Shown one piece after another: positions 43,607 to 51,584 of a stretch of DNA of 64,000 nucleotides. Position 1 is the stretch's first letter; each line of letters starts with the position of its first letter. The translations under genes were made by a program, and so were the position numbers. The DNA lies in contig JAXGME010000009.1 of assembly GCA_040768845.1 (NCBI GenBank), forward strand, positions 158,607 to 222,606, in the 5' to 3' direction. Source of the stretch: JAEZHK01 sp040768845 (GTDB lineage Bacteria; Bacillota; Clostridia; Christensenellales; Aristaeellaceae). Below the pieces are notes generated by a model. The model ran no database searches, was not told the origin of the DNA, and saw only the letters and a list, made by a program, of their open reading frames with translations.

Positions 43607-44353
43607 CTATTTCCGGATCTCGTCCAGCAGTGCCTGCGCCTGCTCGCGGGTGGTGGTGCAAAGCGCCGAATAGGTCTGCCCCAGCGCGCGCTCCAGCATT
43701 TTGACGGCGGTCTGCGTTTCGCCGTCCTCGGAATAGAGCTTGGCCAGGTAGTACAGCGTGTCCACCTGGGTAGGCTTGCGCTCGTGGGCGCGCTTGAAAT
43801 AGTCGAAGGCCTCGTCCCGCCTGCCCATCGCAAGGTTCATTTGGCCCATGTTGTCCAGCACCACGGCGTCCTCATCGTCGTATTCATAGGCCTTCTGATT
43901 GAATTCCTCGGCCTCGGCAAAGTCTCCCGTTTCGCGCGCTTTTTCAATCAGCATGTAGCCCAGCGATCCGTACAGGGTGGCCGTCATCGGACCGGCGGCG
44001 GCCAGCTGGCGCATCAACTCGATGGCCCGGTCCAACTGGCCCATCTTCCACACGCACACCGCGTAGTTAAGCCGAAGCTGCTTTTTCATCTCCGCATTCA
44101 ACCTCGGCAGCTTTTCCACCCGAAGCATGACGGCGCGCGCCTTTTCATATTCCCGCGTGCGCAAAAGCAGCACGCCGTAGGCCATCAGATGCTTGGGATT
44201 ATCATCCCCCGCCGCCTCGGCCTGGGCGTAGGCCGCGATGGCCTCCCGATGCTTTTCCTCCGCCTCCCTGAACTTTTTTGCGTCCAGATAGGCGTTGCCC
44301 TTCAAGTGAATGTTGTAGGCCTTGCGTCCCAGCATCTCCGCCCTGATGTTCAT
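43607..44353 (-). CDS. Tetratricopeptide-repeat protein
   Basis: A 248-aa soluble protein built of tandem 34-residue TPR helices, for example LYGSLGYMLIEKAR...EAEEFNQKAYEYDDEDA and VLDNMGQMNLAMGRRDEAFDYFKRA. TPRs form a protein-binding superhelix; no enzymatic domain or signal peptide is visible. GGAGGG precedes the ATG, which overlaps the yprB-like stop by 4 bp, so it likely partners with that nuclease, which has TPR-like helices itself. Confidence 0.85.
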   Translation of the reverse strand: MNIRAEMLGRKAYNIHLKGNAYLDAKKFREAEEKHREAIAAYAQAEAAGDDNPKHLMAYGVLLLRTREYEKARAVMLRVEKLPRLNAEMKKQLRLNYAVCVWKMGQLDRAIELMRQLAAAGPMTATLYGSLGYMLIEKARETGDFAEAEEFNQKAYEYDDEDAVVLDNMGQMNLAMGRRDEAFDYFKRAHERKPTQVDTLYYLAKLYSEDGETQTAVKMLERALGQTYSALCTTTREQAQALLDEIRK

Positions 44354-45480
44354 CGATTTCCCTCCATTTTCTTTTGAAGCCGGCGCCTGCGGTTGTGAAG
44401 CGCATCGAGCGCGTCCTCCGCCGCGGCGTCCAGCGCCGCCTCGGTCATTCGCAGCGCGTCCGCAAGCCGGCCGGCGCGGTGTTCATAGTACTTTGCCAGT
44501 TCAATCATGGGCCACGGGAGGAGCTGCGCGCGGCGCGTCATCTCCAGCCACACCCGCTCCGCCCGGCTCCATTCCCCCGCGCGCTTCAGCATCAGCGAAA
44601 AGGCACGGTTTGCCTCCGCCGCGTACCGCGCGCCGCGCCGCTGCGCGACGGTGAAAAGCGGCGTCGGTCGCGCGGCGGCCACGTACAGATGACGGGCGAC
44701 CTCCGGTTCCCCCCGCCGCTCCAGCGCGCGGCCCATCGAATAGAGGTCCGCCGCATCGGTCAGCCGCTCCGGCGCGCGATAGGCCTCCTCGAGCGCACAC
44801 AAAAGGCTCGGCAGCGCAAGGATGTCCAGCCGATTGTGGGCAAGTACCGGCTCAAGCGGCTCCAAATCGCCGCTGCGCACCGCCTCAAAAAACCGGCGGG
44901 GCGCTTCGCTGCCGGGCAGATCCTCCGCGCGGCCCCGGCGGAGAATCTGCTTTTCCAGCGCGTCCAGCCGGCAACTGCCCAGCCGCCGCCGCCAGAGCCT
45001 CCGGGCCGGATGCATCAAGTCCAGCGGGTCCAGCACCCGCCACATTTCGCGCATTCTGCACATCGTAAAGCGGGATTCCAGAAGCGGAAGGTCAAAGCTG
45101 TCGCCGTTGAATGTGACCACGGCGGAAAACCCCGCCATGATTTCCGCGGCCCGGGCAATGAGCAGCGGTTCGTCGGCGTAGGAGCGCATCATGTACTGCT
45201 CGACGCGAAAGGCTGCGCCGTTCAGGTAGCCAAACCCGATCAGAAACGCCACGGTTCCCGCGCCGCCGGAAAGGCCGGTGGTTTCCGTGTCAAGGAAAAG
45301 CGTCTTATCGGCGCCGGGCCACGCGCCCTTCATCCCGGCGCGGCAAAGCGCCGCTGCGTCCAGCGCGAAAAGGCGCGGATCCGCAACCTCCTCGTGCACG
45401 CGCACGACGAGGCCGCCCGGTTTTTCCGGTTTTGCCGCGCCGCCGATCGCGCGCAGCCGCGCCCTCAGATCCGAGGCCAT
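44350..45480 (-). CDS. YprB-type ribonuclease H-like exonuclease with helical C-terminus
   Basis: The 376-aa protein has a DEDD-type RNase H-like fold: FLDTETTGLSGGAGTVAFLIGFG (motif I, residue about 60 on, given in two parts by family), VTFNGDSFDLPLLESRF (motif II), and HNRLDILAL with the last Asp (motif III). The C-terminal 150 residues are TPR-like helices. This is the YprB family, in Bacillus next to the helicase-like yprA, which is absent here. The ATG has GAGGG four bases upstream. Confidence 0.88.
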   Translation of the reverse strand: MASDLRARLRAIGGAAKPEKPGGLVVRVHEEVADPRLFALDAAALCRAGMKGAWPGADKTLFLDTETTGLSGGAGTVAFLIGFGYLNGAAFRVEQYMMRSYADEPLLIARAAEIMAGFSAVVTFNGDSFDLPLLESRFTMCRMREMWRVLDPLDLMHPARRLWRRRLGSCRLDALEKQILRRGRAEDLPGSEAPRRFFEAVRSGDLEPLEPVLAHNRLDILALPSLLCALEEAYRAPERLTDAADLYSMGRALERRGEPEVARHLYVAAARPTPLFTVAQRRGARYAAEANRAFSLMLKRAGEWSRAERVWLEMTRRAQLLPWPMIELAKYYEHRAGRLADALRMTEAALDAAAEDALDALHNRRRRLQKKMEGNR

Positions 45481-45540
45481 ACGTCCCTCGTATTATATAA
45501 GAGTAGTGTTTAGCCTCTCTCCGGAGGTGTGCTACAATGC

Positions 45541-45715
45541 TTGGGATGCTGTGGATCGGTGATTCGTTCCTACCACTGGATGGTTTAACGGAGGCTCCAA
45601 CCACAGCCCCTTTGCCAGTTTGTTAATCAGTTAGATACCGCCAGACGGTTTATGTGGAACGAGGTTACAAGCGCAAAGAGCCCTGTGGTCCTAAGCAGCA
45701 TCAGAATAAACCGTG
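45541..45715 (+). ncRNA. Candidate IS110 bridge RNA
   Basis: The region between the left end and the transposase folds into two consecutive closed domains, as expected for the target-binding and donor-binding loops of an IS110 bridge RNA. GCTGTGG (45548-45554) pairs with CCACAGC (45601-45607), and ACGGTTTAT (45645-45653) pairs with ATAAACCGT (45706-45714). The second stem ends just before the transposase ribosome site. IS110-group elements are known to encode such RNA at this position. The guide sequences themselves could not be assigned without knowing the element ends. Confidence 0.6.
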
Positions 45716-45726
45716 GAGGGATCGCC

Positions 45727-46902
45727 ATGATCTGCGTTGGAATCGACATCGCCAAGGATAAACACGACTGCTACATCATTTCCGCTGAGGGTGAAGTGCT
45801 CGCCGAGGTGTTCACCGTGGCCAATAACATGGACGGGTTCGACCTGCTCTTCCAAAGGATCAAATCTGTAGCACGCGATTTGAGCAAAGTAAAAGTAGGG
45901 CTCGAAGCCACCGGTCACTACAGCTACAACATACTGGGGTTTCTGCTTGACAAAGGTCTGACCACCTATGTCATCAACCCGCTCCACACGAACCTTTTCA
46001 GGAAGAGCCTCAGCCTTCGCAAAACCAAGACCGACCGCGTGGATGCCCGTACCATTGCCGCCATGATGATGTCCGGTGTAGTCCGCAAGCCCTACACGCG
46101 TACATCATACCACAGCGAAGAACTGAAGTCACTCACAAGGTACAGGTTTAACAAGGTTGCGGAGCGCGCCAGGCTGAAGCAGTCCGTTTCCCGTCTTGTC
46201 ACCATCCTTTTTCCCGAGCTTGAGAAGCTCGTACCCACGCTACATATGGCTTCCGTTTACGCGCTGCTGTCCGAATATCCGGGCGCAAAGCAGATCGCCC
46301 CCTTACATCTGACACGCCTGACGAACCTGCTGGAAAGCAAGTCCAGAGGACACTACGCAAAGGCAAAGGCGACGGAACTTCGCGACGCCGCCCGTCGATC
46401 CATCGGCTCCGTCATGCCCGCCAAGTCGATGGAGCTTCGGCATACGATTCGCCTGATCCACGAACTGACCGCTGAGATCGACGAGGTGGAAGCAGAGATC
46501 AAGCAAATCCTGGATGAACTGGCTCCGCCTATCCTGACGATCAAGGGAATCAGCTACCGCATGGGCGCGATGATCCTTGCAGAAATCGGCGACTTCTCCC
46601 GGTTCGATTCGCCGGATAAGATCCTTGCTTACGCTGGGCTTTCTCCTTCCACGTACCAATCCGGTCAGCTGAACAATGCTTACGCGCACATGGAGAAACG
46701 TGGTTCGCGTTATCTTCGGTACGCGCTGTTCAATGCCGCAAAGTACGTTTGTCAATGGGATCCGACATTCGCTGCGTACCTCGCGAAGAAACGTGCCGAA
46801 GGGAAACATTACAACGTCGCCGTTTCCCACGCCGCCAAGAAGCTCGTCCGCGTGATCTTCGCCATCCAGAACTCCGGTGAGGCATATCGGCCTGCGGCGT
46901 AA
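45727..46902 (+). CDS. IS110 family transposase (DEDD recombinase)
   Basis: A 391-aa recombinase with an N-terminal RuvC-like DEDD domain: D7 in VGIDIAKDKHD, Glu in VGLEATGHY, and the final Asp pair in KTKTDRVDAR. The C-terminal Tnp_20 domain has IKGISYRMGAMILAEIGDFSRF and the catalytic Ser region LSPSTYQSG. Both domains are complete with no internal stop, so it may be active. GGAGGG precedes the ATG at 45727. The enzyme is guided by the bridge RNA encoded upstream. Confidence 0.95.
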   Translation: MICVGIDIAKDKHDCYIISAEGEVLAEVFTVANNMDGFDLLFQRIKSVARDLSKVKVGLEATGHYSYNILGFLLDKGLTTYVINPLHTNLFRKSLSLRKTKTDRVDARTIAAMMMSGVVRKPYTRTSYHSEELKSLTRYRFNKVAERARLKQSVSRLVTILFPELEKLVPTLHMASVYALLSEYPGAKQIAPLHLTRLTNLLESKSRGHYAKAKATELRDAARRSIGSVMPAKSMELRHTIRLIHELTAEIDEVEAEIKQILDELAPPILTIKGISYRMGAMILAEIGDFSRFDSPDKILAYAGLSPSTYQSGQLNNAYAHMEKRGSRYLRYALFNAAKYVCQWDPTFAAYLAKKRAEGKHYNVAVSHAAKKLVRVIFAIQNSGEAYRPAA

Positions 46903-46961
46903 CCTCGCTATTCTCTTCGGAACCTGAGCCGCCTCGGGTTCCACGGAGCCGGCGAAGCGTA

Positions 46962-47087
46962 CCCTTGACAAACCGAAGCGTTCAAATGCTACCACTGTTT
47001 GTGCGAGGGCGTGCTGCGCTTGCTTTGCTATTCCCTCCATCCCCCTCGCCGTGGATATCTGAGCATTTGAACGCTGTTTGTCAAGGG
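46962..47087. repeat. Large palindrome in the IS110 3' noncoding region
   Basis: CCCTTGACAAAC plus AGCGTTCAAATGCT (46962-46990, separated by CGA) pair exactly with AGCATTTGAACGCT and GTTTGTCAAGGG (47062-47087): 26 bp with one 3-nt bulge. Inside, GCGAGGG near 47003 and CCCTCGC near 47042 can pair too, giving a branched hairpin of about 126 nt. No coding frame and no U-tract are present. It may be the element end structure or a nested non-autonomous repeat. Confidence 0.8.
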
Positions 47088-47265
47088 CGGCGGGGTTAGG
47101 TAGAAAAGTTCACTAAATCACCTCTTATGGGCTTGACTTTTAATAGTTAGTCTCCGATTTCAATAAGGAATATTGTAGAGGCAACGCCGCCGATTGTCAA
47201 GAAGCGCGTGCCGCGGCGTTGCCGCCCGGAAGCGGAAAATGATCGCGCCGGGACGCCGGATGTGG
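47088..47265. other. Junction of the IS110 right end with chromosomal sequence
   Basis: No gene is seen here. The stretch is AT-richer up to about 47170 and contains TTGACT at 47133-47138, then becomes GC-rich chromosomal sequence. The element boundary is probably inside it. Confidence 0.5.
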
Positions 47266-47271
47266 TATACT
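47266..47271 (+). promoter_or_regulatory. -10 box upstream of the zinc-ribbon membrane protein
   Basis: TATACT is preceded by no convincing -35 at the right distance. It supports translation from the TTG at 47301 rather than from upstream codons. Confidence 0.4.
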
Positions 47272-47300
47272 GTGGAAAACATTGCCCGGAGGACGAATCC

Positions 47301-48107
47301 TTGCGCCTGGATTTGGAATGCCCACTGGAGCTGTTGGGATACGATTTGACGCACAACGAACGCGGCGTGCGCGGCTTTGTGCGCCTGTGGAACCTCTCGG
47401 ATGCACCCGTCACGGGGTTTGAGGCCGTCATCGCCTGGCAGGGGGCGGACAGCGTTTCGGACATCCCGCTCCGCTCCGGCGCAGTCGTCGCGCGGCCCCA
47501 CGACGCCTTCGTTCTGCCCATCGAGGCGGACAGCGCGCCCTCGGGCCATTGGAGCGGCCTTCTCTTCGTGCGGGTGGATTTTCAGGGCGCGGCGTCCTGG
47601 CGCGGCAATCCGAGGCGCCTGATCGACGTTGAGCTGCCGGCAAAGCCCTCCGAGCGGGAACTGAACGCCCTTCGCCGCGCCGCCGGGCCGGATGCGGCGG
47701 TGCGGCCCCTCGCGGCGCGCGAATACTGGGTGTGCGCCTGCGGGCGCGCGAACCCGCGCAAATCGGCGGGCTGTGACCGCTGCGGCCGGTCAAGGCGAAA
47801 ATGCCTCCGGCTCTCCCGGCAGCTGGCGGAGGCGTTTGGCGGCAAGCCGGCGGAAGGTGCGGCCGCGCGAACCGCCTCGCGGGAGGATGTGCCATTTCAC
47901 CGCGCCCTCCGACAGCGGTATCTGCGCCAGCGGCGCCTTTTGATCCGAAGGACCGTCACCATGCTGACGGCGGCCGCGCTGATCGCGCTGATCGCGCTGA
48001 CCTGGACGTGGCTGACCGGCATGCAGCAGCGCGCAAAAGACATCGTGCCGCCCACGAGAATCGATCAGACGGCGCCGGCCGTTGAAACGCCCGGCCCGCG
48101 GCCGTGA
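47301..48107 (+). CDS. Zinc-ribbon protein with C-terminal membrane anchor
   Basis: A 268-aa protein of no recognised family. The N-terminal half (about 1-120) looks beta-rich. A RanBP2-type zinc finger follows in YWVCACGRANPRKSAGCDRC (four Cys), then a basic stretch, and one transmembrane segment (about residues 215-240, MLTAAALIALIALTWTWL) near the C-terminus. The tail is Pro/Thr-rich. The start is TTG 47301, with CGGAGGA seven bases upstream; the frame opens earlier but before the -10 box. Membrane-anchored zinc-finger sensors have this layout, but a function would be a guess. Confidence 0.65.
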   Translation: MRLDLECPLELLGYDLTHNERGVRGFVRLWNLSDAPVTGFEAVIAWQGADSVSDIPLRSGAVVARPHDAFVLPIEADSAPSGHWSGLLFVRVDFQGAASWRGNPRRLIDVELPAKPSERELNALRRAAGPDAAVRPLAAREYWVCACGRANPRKSAGCDRCGRSRRKCLRLSRQLAEAFGGKPAEGAAARTASREDVPFHRALRQRYLRQRRLLIRRTVTMLTAAALIALIALTWTWLTGMQQRAKDIVPPTRIDQTAPAVETPGPRP

Positions 48108-48129
48108 GCGCCATTCCTTCCGCGCTCCG

Positions 48130-48172
48130 GCAAAACAGGCGTCCGGCCTTGCGGACCGGGCGCCTGTTTTGC
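48130..48172. terminator. Bidirectional terminator
   Basis: Arms 48130-48148 and 48153-48172 pair over about 18 bp including CAAAACAGGCG with CGCCTGTTTTG. It lies between convergent genes and serves both. Confidence 0.85.
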
Positions 48173-48191
48173 GGCTTCCGAAGGCGCGGGC

Positions 48192-48641
48192 CTATTTCTT
48201 TCGCTCGGAACCCAGATAGAGCGTGTGTTCCGATTCGATCATCCGGCGGAGATTTTCACGGACGGCTCTGGGGAACAGGCGGGCTTTCTCGGCCTCCTCG
48301 AGGGTCATCCACTCGCTGTCCAGCTGGTAGGCATCCCGCTCCGTCGGTCGGGTGCGTTTCTCCGGCGTGGGCTCGCACAGAAAAATAAAGTACATCTTGT
48401 GGTCGGAACCGGAATCCCGGCCGGCGGTAATCTGTTCGTACACGCCGCTCATGCGGACGGGGCGCACGGCGATGCCGGTCTCCTCCCGGAGCTCGCGCAT
48501 CAGCGCTTCGGGGAGGGTTTCGCCCGTATGCTGTCCGCCGCCGGGCAGCGCGTAATACGCGCCCAGGCGGGAGCGGCACCTGTTGAGCAGAATCCTGTTC
48601 CCATCGAGCACGATGCCCTTGGCGGAGTTGCGCACGGCCAT
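48192..48641 (-). CDS. Nudix hydrolase
   Basis: A 149-aa Nudix enzyme that hydrolyses a nucleoside diphosphate linked to another moiety. The complete Nudix box GX5EX7REUXEEXGU reads from GGQHTGE to RELREETGI. It resembles MutT/ADP-ribose-type housecleaning enzymes, but substrate cannot be told from the box. GAGAGGGG lies upstream of the chosen ATG at 48641. It has its own promoter and is monocistronic. Confidence 0.92.
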   Translation of the reverse strand: MAVRNSAKGIVLDGNRILLNRCRSRLGAYYALPGGGQHTGETLPEALMRELREETGIAVRPVRMSGVYEQITAGRDSGSDHKMYFIFLCEPTPEKRTRPTERDAYQLDSEWMTLEEAEKARLFPRAVRENLRRMIESEHTLYLGSERKK

Positions 48642-48678
48642 GCGAAGTCCCCTCTCTTCGCGAGAATCTGATCTTTTT

Positions 48679-48707
48679 ATTATACGCCTGAAACCTGTTT
48701 TTGACAA
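48679..48707 (-). promoter_or_regulatory. Promoter of the Nudix gene
   Basis: On the minus strand TTGTCA (48702-48707) and TATAAT (48679-48684) are 17 bp apart. Confidence 0.75.
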
Positions 48708-48776
48708 GTCGCGGCAAAATCTTTCCTAGCCTATTGTTAACTTCGTTTAATTTGAGGATAAGAGTTTGTGCCGAGA

Positions 48777-48805
48777 TTGAATCCACTGGGGCATACTGCT
48801 AGAAT
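48777..48805 (+). promoter_or_regulatory. Promoter of the 2-oxoacid dehydrogenase operon
   Basis: TTGAAT (48777-48782), 17 bp, TAGAAT (48800-48805), 34 bp before the E2 start. Confidence 0.65.
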
Positions 48806-48838
48806 GAACCTTAGAATTATCCGTTTAGGAGGATGCAT

Positions 48839-50185
48839 ATGGCAGTAGCTGTCATCATGCCCAGGCAGGGGCAATCGGTGGAGAGCTGCATCATCACCAA
48901 ATGGCTCAAGCACCCGGGCGACGCGGTGGGCGTCGGCGACGTCCTGTTTTCCTACGAGACCGACAAGGCCGCTTTTGAGGAGAGTGCCAAGGTTGCCGGC
49001 ACGCTGCTGGCGGCCTTTTTTCAGGAGGGCGACGACGTGCCCTGCCTGACCAACGTGTGCGTGATCGGCGAACCCGGCGAGAGCTTTGCCGAATTTGATC
49101 CGAACACCGCCGCCGCGCCGTCCGCCGAGGTGCCGAAGGAGGCCGCTCCGTCCGCAAAGGCGCCGGAAACGGCGGCTCCGGAAGTGGCCGTGGCGCCGGT
49201 CGCCGCGCAGCCCGCGGGCGAGATGAAGATCAGCCCCCGCGCGCGCAATCTGGCGGAATCCCGCTTTGCGGATCTTGCCATGGTTTCCGCCACCGGCCCG
49301 GACGGCCGCGTGATCGCCCGGGATGTGCAGGCGCTCATCGACGCGGGCAAGGTCGTCACCCCCGCTGCCAGCGTCGGCTACGCGGGCGGCGTCACCGGCA
49401 CGGGCCTGGGCGGCCGCGTAACGCTGAAGGATCTGGAATCCCCCGCTGCGCCCGCCGCCGCGCCGGAAGTCCCGGCCGCCGCGTTCACGGACGAGCCGCT
49501 GACCAACATGCGCAAGGTGATCGCCAGGGCCATGCAGCAGTCGCTCACCACGATGGCGCAGCTCACCCACACGCTCACCTTTGACTGCACGCAGATCCAG
49601 TCGCTGCGCAAGCTCTACAAGACCCAGGGCGAGGCCGCCGGGCTTTCGGGCGTTTCACTGGGCGACATGGTGCTGTACGCGGTGGCCCGGACGCTGATGA
49701 AGCCCGAGCACCGCGCCCTCAACGCCAATCTGCTGGACGGCGCCACGATGCGCTACTTCCACGGCGTCAACTTGGGCTTTGCCTGCGATACGGAGCGCGG
49801 CCTGATGGTGCCGGTGATCAGCGGCGCGGACAGGATGAGCCTCAAAGAGATTTCCGAAGCCGTCAAGGATTTGGCGAAGGCCTGCCGCGCGGGCACCATC
49901 AACCCGGACCTTTTGCGCGGCGGTTCCTTCACGGTGTCCAATCTGGGCGCGCTGGGCATCGAGAGCTTCACCCCCATCATCAACCCGCCGCAGACGGGTA
50001 TTTTGGGCGTGGATGCCATCGTACAGCGCGTGCGCGAAGTGAACGGCAAGATTGAGGTCTATCCGGCGATGGGCCTGTCCCTCACCTACGACCACCGCGC
50101 GATAGACGGCATGCCCGCCTCGAAGTTCCTGGCGGATCTCAAGTTCAATCTGGAAAACTTCCTGCTGCTCATGGCGAAAGGATAG
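48839..50185 (+). CDS. Dihydrolipoamide acyltransferase, E2 of a 2-oxoacid dehydrogenase complex
   Basis: The 448-aa E2 core carries one lipoyl domain (lipoyl Lys K43 in YETDKAAFEE), a long Ala/Pro linker, a peripheral-subunit-binding domain (ISPRARNLAE...GPDGRVIARDV) and the catalytic trimer domain with the HxxxDG motif in TYDHRAIDGMP. It accepts the acyl group from E1 and passes it to CoA. AGGAGG precedes the ATG at 48839; the ATG two codons earlier abuts it. It is the first gene of the operon. Acetyl transfer from pyruvate is likely but not certain. Confidence 0.94.
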   Translation: MAVAVIMPRQGQSVESCIITKWLKHPGDAVGVGDVLFSYETDKAAFEESAKVAGTLLAAFFQEGDDVPCLTNVCVIGEPGESFAEFDPNTAAAPSAEVPKEAAPSAKAPETAAPEVAVAPVAAQPAGEMKISPRARNLAESRFADLAMVSATGPDGRVIARDVQALIDAGKVVTPAASVGYAGGVTGTGLGGRVTLKDLESPAAPAAAPEVPAAAFTDEPLTNMRKVIARAMQQSLTTMAQLTHTLTFDCTQIQSLRKLYKTQGEAAGLSGVSLGDMVLYAVARTLMKPEHRALNANLLDGATMRYFHGVNLGFACDTERGLMVPVISGADRMSLKEISEAVKDLAKACRAGTINPDLLRGGSFTVSNLGALGIESFTPIINPPQTGILGVDAIVQRVREVNGKIEVYPAMGLSLTYDHRAIDGMPASKFLADLKFNLENFLLLMAKG

Positions 50186-50189
50186 AGCT

Positions 50190-51557
50190 ATGTACGATTT
50201 GATCGTCATCGGCGGAGGTCCCGCCGGATATCTGGGTGCGGAGCGCGCCGCCCACGCCGGGCTGAAGGTGTGCCTCTTTGAAAAGAACGCGCTGGGCGGC
50301 GTGTGCCTCAACGAGGGCTGCATTCCGTCCAAGGCGCTGCTGTACTCCGCGAAAGTCTATGAAACCGCCAGGCATGCCGACAAGTACGGCGTCCGGGTTT
50401 CCGATGCCAGCCTGGACCACAAGGCGGTGGTGGCGCGGCGCGGCAAGGTGGTCAAGGTGCTGGTTTCCGGCGTGACCGCCAAGCTGAAGGGTGCGGGCGT
50501 CACCGTCGTCAAGGCGGAGGCGAAGATCGCCGGCCGCGTGCCGGGTGGATTCGCCGTCACGGCCGACGCTCAGACCTACGAGGCCCAAAAGCTCTTGATC
50601 GCGGCGGGCTCGTCGCCGGTCATCCCGCCGATCCCGGGGCTCAAGGAGGCCATCGCCTCCGGTTTTGCCATCACCAACCGCGAAGTGCTGGAGCTTCCGG
50701 AAGTGCCCAAGGCGCTGGTCATCATCGGCGGTGGCGTCATCGGCCTGGAGATGGCCGCCTACTACAACACCGCGGGCAGCGAAGTCACCGTGGTGGAGAT
50801 GCTGGACCACATCGCCGGCCCCACCGATGGAGAGATCCGCTCGATTTTGCTCAAGGAATACCAGAAGAAGGGCGTCAAGTTCCTGCTGGGCACGAAGGTC
50901 ACCGGGCTTACCCAGTCCAGCGTGCTGTGCGAGGCGGACGGCAAACCCCTGGAGCTGCCCTGCGACAAGGCGCTGTGCGCCATCGGCCGCCGCGCGAATC
51001 TCGCGGGGCTTGGCCTTGAAACGCTGAATGTGGAAACCAACCGTGCCGGCATCGTCACCGACGCTCAGGGGCGCACCAACGTGGAGGGCGTCTTTGCCGC
51101 GGGCGACGTCAACGGCATTCAGATGCTGGCCCACACCGCCTACCGCGAGAGCGAGGTGGCGGTCAACACCATGACCGGAAAGAAAGACACCATGCGCTAC
51201 GGCGCCAACCCCGCCGTGATCTACACAAAGCCCGAGGTGGCCGGCGTCGGTTACACCGAGGAATCCGCGAAGGAAGCGGGCATCCCCTATGAAGTGAAAA
51301 AGCTTTCCATGCGCTACGCGGGCCGCTTCGTCGCCGAAAACGAGGGCGAGGACGGCCTGTGCAAGGTGCTGGTGCACCAAAAGCACAGAAATGTCATCGG
51401 CGTGCACATGATCGGCGGCTACGCTTCTGAAATCATTTGGGGCGCGGCGGCGATGATTGAAAGCGAACTTCGGGTCCGGGACGCCAAGGAGATCATCTTC
51501 CCCCACCCCACCGTTTCCGAGATCATCCGCGAAGTCATTTGGGAATTTGCCGACTAA
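50190..51557 (+). CDS. lpdA: Dihydrolipoyl dehydrogenase (E3)
   Basis: The 455-aa flavoprotein reoxidises dihydrolipoamide with NAD. The FAD dinucleotide fold is GGGPAGYLGAERAAHAG, the redox disulfide is C39/C44 in GGVCLNEGCIPSKALL, the NAD motif is IGGGVIGLEMA, and the C-terminal catalytic His-Glu lies in HPTVSEIIREV. AAAGGA precedes the ATG, four bases after the E2 stop. Confidence 0.96.
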   Translation: MYDLIVIGGGPAGYLGAERAAHAGLKVCLFEKNALGGVCLNEGCIPSKALLYSAKVYETARHADKYGVRVSDASLDHKAVVARRGKVVKVLVSGVTAKLKGAGVTVVKAEAKIAGRVPGGFAVTADAQTYEAQKLLIAAGSSPVIPPIPGLKEAIASGFAITNREVLELPEVPKALVIIGGGVIGLEMAAYYNTAGSEVTVVEMLDHIAGPTDGEIRSILLKEYQKKGVKFLLGTKVTGLTQSSVLCEADGKPLELPCDKALCAIGRRANLAGLGLETLNVETNRAGIVTDAQGRTNVEGVFAAGDVNGIQMLAHTAYRESEVAVNTMTGKKDTMRYGANPAVIYTKPEVAGVGYTEESAKEAGIPYEVKKLSMRYAGRFVAENEGEDGLCKVLVHQKHRNVIGVHMIGGYASEIIWGAAAMIESELRVRDAKEIIFPHPTVSEIIREVIWEFAD

Positions 51558-51584
51558 GCCACAATACCGAAGGAGTGAATCCGA

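Larger units (their letters stand above)
45531..47150 (+). mobile_element. IS110-family insertion sequence, ends not fixed
   Basis: The element comprises a roughly 190-nt 5' noncoding region, a complete DEDD transposase and about 250 nt of 3' noncoding sequence. IS110 elements have no terminal inverted repeats and usually no target duplication, so the ends cannot be read directly; they are placed from the first TACAAT box (45533) and a TTGACT near 47133. Base composition is visibly less GC-rich than the flanks. It separates the yprB-like gene from the gene at 47301. Confidence 0.7.

Noticed and set aside
45492..45497. Minus-strand TATAAT as promoter of the yprB-like gene
   Set aside because: It is only 11 bp from the start codon, which would remove the ribosome site, and no -35 is seen.
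45531..47150. Terminal inverted repeats or target duplication for the IS110 element
   Set aside because: None could be matched at the edges; the palindrome at 46962-47087 is internal to one end and is not a pair of termini.
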